From the NCBI GenBank assembly GCA_025927935.1, contig JAICKM010000427.1, positions 1 through 6,177 on the forward strand: a stretch of 6,177 bases of DNA. Reading direction: 5' to 3'. Below, piece after piece: positions 4,698 through 6,177 of this stretch. The notes under the pieces were generated by a model. The model searched no databases. It was given only the letters and a program-made list of their open reading frames with translations, and was not told where the DNA came from. This DNA is from Chloroflexia bacterium. GTDB taxonomy: Bacteria; Chloroflexota; Chloroflexia; QHBQ01; JADMIH01. Each line of letters opens with the position of its first letter. Position 1 is the first letter of the stretch. Made by a program: the position numbers and the translations under genes.

Positions 4698-6177
4698 TCA
4701 CGCCACCGCCGCCGCATCCGCCTCCGGCGCCGCCGCGGCGGCTTCGCCGTGCCAGAGGTGGCGCATTTCGGGGCTGCGCGCCAGCAGGTCGTCCAGCGTG
4801 CCCACGGCGGCGACCGCGCCGTCTTTGAGCACGATGATCTGGTCGGCGCGGCGCAGGGCGGCGCGGCGATGCGAGACGGCCAGCACCGTGCCGGTGGGCC
4901 GGGCGAAGACGCGCGCCCAGAGCAGGTTTTCCGTCTCCACGTCGAGCGCGCTGGACAGGTCGTCGAACACCAGCAGGTCGGCGGGGCGCACGAACATGCG
5001 CGCGGCGGCGGCCCGCTGGATCTGCCCGCCGGAGAGCCGCACGCCCCGCGCGCCCACCTTGCTCGCCAGGCCGTCGGGCATGTCCGCGATGTCGGGTTCG
5101 AGCACGGCCAGGCGCAGCGCCTCCGGCAGATCCACGTCGGCCTCCGGCAAGCCGAGCAGGATGTTGTCGCGCAGGGTCTCGCTGAACAGGCGCGGCACCT
5201 GCGGCGTGTAGGCGCTGTGCGGCGGCACGAAGAAGGTCGCCGGGTCGGCCACGGCCTGGCCGTTCCACAGGATCGTGCCGCTGCCGGCGGGCAACAGGCC
5301 GAGCAGCGTTTGCACCAGCGTCGTCTTGCCCGCGCCGATGCGCCCGGTGATCACGGTGAACGAGCCGCGCTCCAGGCGCAGATCGATGCCCGTGATGCCG
5401 CGCCCGCCGTCGGGATAGTGATAGGTCAGGTCGCGCACCTCCAACGTGTGCAACGGGTCCGCCTGGCGGGCGGGCAGGCCGGGTAGGGTGGGCAGCGGGC
5501 CGGACAGGTAGACCGGGCTGGGCGCCACCAGCGAGGGGGCGGGCGCGCCGCTCAGCAGCCGGGCCATGCGCCCGAAGTAGACGCCCGCCTGCCGGTAGCG
5601 GGCCAGCACGATGCCGAACAGCGCCGTGAAGTCGCTGATGATGCCCAGGTAGTAGACAAACAGCGCGAAGTCGCCGATGGTGAACGTGCCGCCCGCCAGC
5701 GCCGGCCCGGCGAACAGCAGGATCAGCCCGGTGCAGACGTTGACCGTGTTCCAGAAGATCGACTCCAACATCTGGTCGAACGTGCGGTCGCGCACGGTCA
5801 CATTGAGGCGCGCCTCGTTCAGCTTGCGGAAGTAGCCCGCCACCTGCTCGTCGGCGCCCGCGATTTGCACCGCCTGCACCGCGCCGAACACCTCGCCCAG
5901 GAAGCCGGTCACGGCGCCGGTCGCCTCGCGGCTGGCTTTGCGGTAGACCTCGATACGCCGGCTCGCCAGGTTGACCACGCCCACCACCAGCACCAGCGGC
6001 ACCACCACGGCCAGCGTGATCAACGGGTTGATGCTGAACATCACGACCAGGCCGATGATGGTGAAGACCAGCGTGGCCGTCAGGTCGTTGAAGGTGATCA
6101 TCACGTCGCCGATGCCGTCCACGTCGTCGCGGAAGCGGCTGATGGCCTCGCCGGTGGACGAAGGCAGGGCGCGCGCC
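4698..6177 (-). CDS. ABC exporter subunit (fused permease-ATPase), N-terminus off window
   Basis: The visible 492 residues belong to a type IV (ABCB-like) exporter half-transporter in the inner membrane. The first ones, [17 protein letters not shown], are the first cytoplasmic loop, so about two transmembrane helices are missing. Four helices follow (near 31-50, 52-72, 138-160, 168-193). The ATPase domain starts near 244 with Walker A GRIGAGKT (278-285; bases 5322-5345), Q-loop AYTPQ (322-326), signature LSGGQ (381-385), Walker B LLVFDD (401-406) and switch His436. The usual catalytic Glu after Walker B is Asp406 (bases 4959-4961), as in the degenerate site of heterodimeric exporters, so a partner subunit is likely. 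The tail is Ala-rich ([14 protein letters not shown]) and ends at TGA 4698-4700. The frame stays open to the window edge, so internal GTG or ATG codons near 6100-6122 are not the start. The substrate is unknown. Confidence 0.92.
   Translation of the reverse strand, partial: ARALPSSTGEAISRFRDDVDGIGDVMITFNDLTATLVFTIIGLVVMFSINPLITLAVVVPLVLVVGVVNLASRRIEVYRKASREATGAVTGFLGEVFGAVQAVQIAGADEQVAGYFRKLNEARLNVTVRDRTFDQMLESIFWNTVNVCTGLILLFAGPALAGGTFTIGDFALFVYYLGIISDFTALFGIVLARYRQAGVYFGRMARLLSGAPAPSLVAPSPVYLSGPLPTLPGLPARQADPLHTLEVRDLTYHYPDGGRGITGIDLRLERGSFTVITGRIGAGKTTLVQTLLGLLPAGSGTILWNGQAVADPATFFVPPHSAYTPQVPRLFSETLRDNILLGLPEADVDLPEALRLAVLEPDIADMPDGLASKVGARGVRLSGGQIQRAAAARMFVRPADLLVFDDLSSALDVETENLLWARVFARPTGTVLAVSHRRAALRRADQIIVLKDGAVAAVGTLDDLLARSPEMRHLWHGEAAAAAPEADAAAVA

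Noticed and set aside
4749..5486. 245-codon plus-strand frame opposite the ABC ATPase domain
   Set aside because: It mirrors the Walker and signature regions of a clear ABC exporter; the translation is His/Arg/Gln-rich shadow sequence.
1..6177. A new defence or mobile gene system
   Set aside because: No nuclease, helicase, toxin-antitoxin pair, transposase, integrase or phage gene is visible. The genes are an ECF sigma factor, a TetR regulator, VOC proteins, methyltransferases and an ABC exporter.

Overview
The window is GC-rich bacterial DNA with short, GC-rich dispersed intergenic repeats. It looks like the chromosome of an environmental bacterium. The mix of a SnoaL-fused ECF sigma factor, an ABC exporter of a kind common in Actinobacteria, Chloroflexi and Cyanobacteria, and intergenic repeats built on CGCAGAGG/CGCGAAGG units and on a CCCCCTTCCC hairpin is most like filamentous Chloroflexota (Chloroflexales). 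That placement is inference from repeat style and gene style, with no marker gene to confirm it.

Layout. The left edge (1-141) holds the last 46 codons of a VOC (glyoxalase-fold) protein. A stem-forming repeat follows (178-250), then a complete small VOC protein on the opposite strand (339-683). After a 265-bp upstream region there is an ECF41/SigJ-type sigma factor (949-1824, +). It is preceded by a sequence that matches the ECF41 target promoter (TGTCACA, 16-nt spacer, CGTC), so the gene probably activates itself. It converges on a TetR-family repressor (1846-2448, -). A hairpin that contains both stop codons separates the two.

The TetR gene is divergent from a UbiE-like SAM methyltransferase (2623-3351, +). 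The shared 174-bp region carries back-to-back sigma70-type promoters that overlap at one palindromic -10 element, plus a 22-bp palindrome that is a good TetR operator candidate. This is the usual arrangement of a repressor with its divergent target. Next comes a 365-bp non-coding block with an unusually AT-rich 94-bp inverted repeat and two copies of a 47-bp perfect direct repeat. The second copy supplies the last codons and stop of a second, different SAM methyltransferase (3717-4481, -). Upstream of it are nested CGCAGAGG-type repeats (4529-4692), and then the 3' part of an ABC exporter subunit (4698-6177, -, running off the window) with a degenerate Walker B.

The genes do not form one evident pathway. 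The clearest functional units are (a) the self-regulated ECF41 sigma factor, perhaps with the neighbouring VOC genes, (b) the TetR/methyltransferase divergent pair, and (c) one half of a probably heterodimeric ABC exporter whose partner should lie just beyond position 6177. I see no defence system, prophage, transposase, CRISPR array, tRNA or rRNA. The most unusual parts are the regulatory sites and the intergenic repeats.
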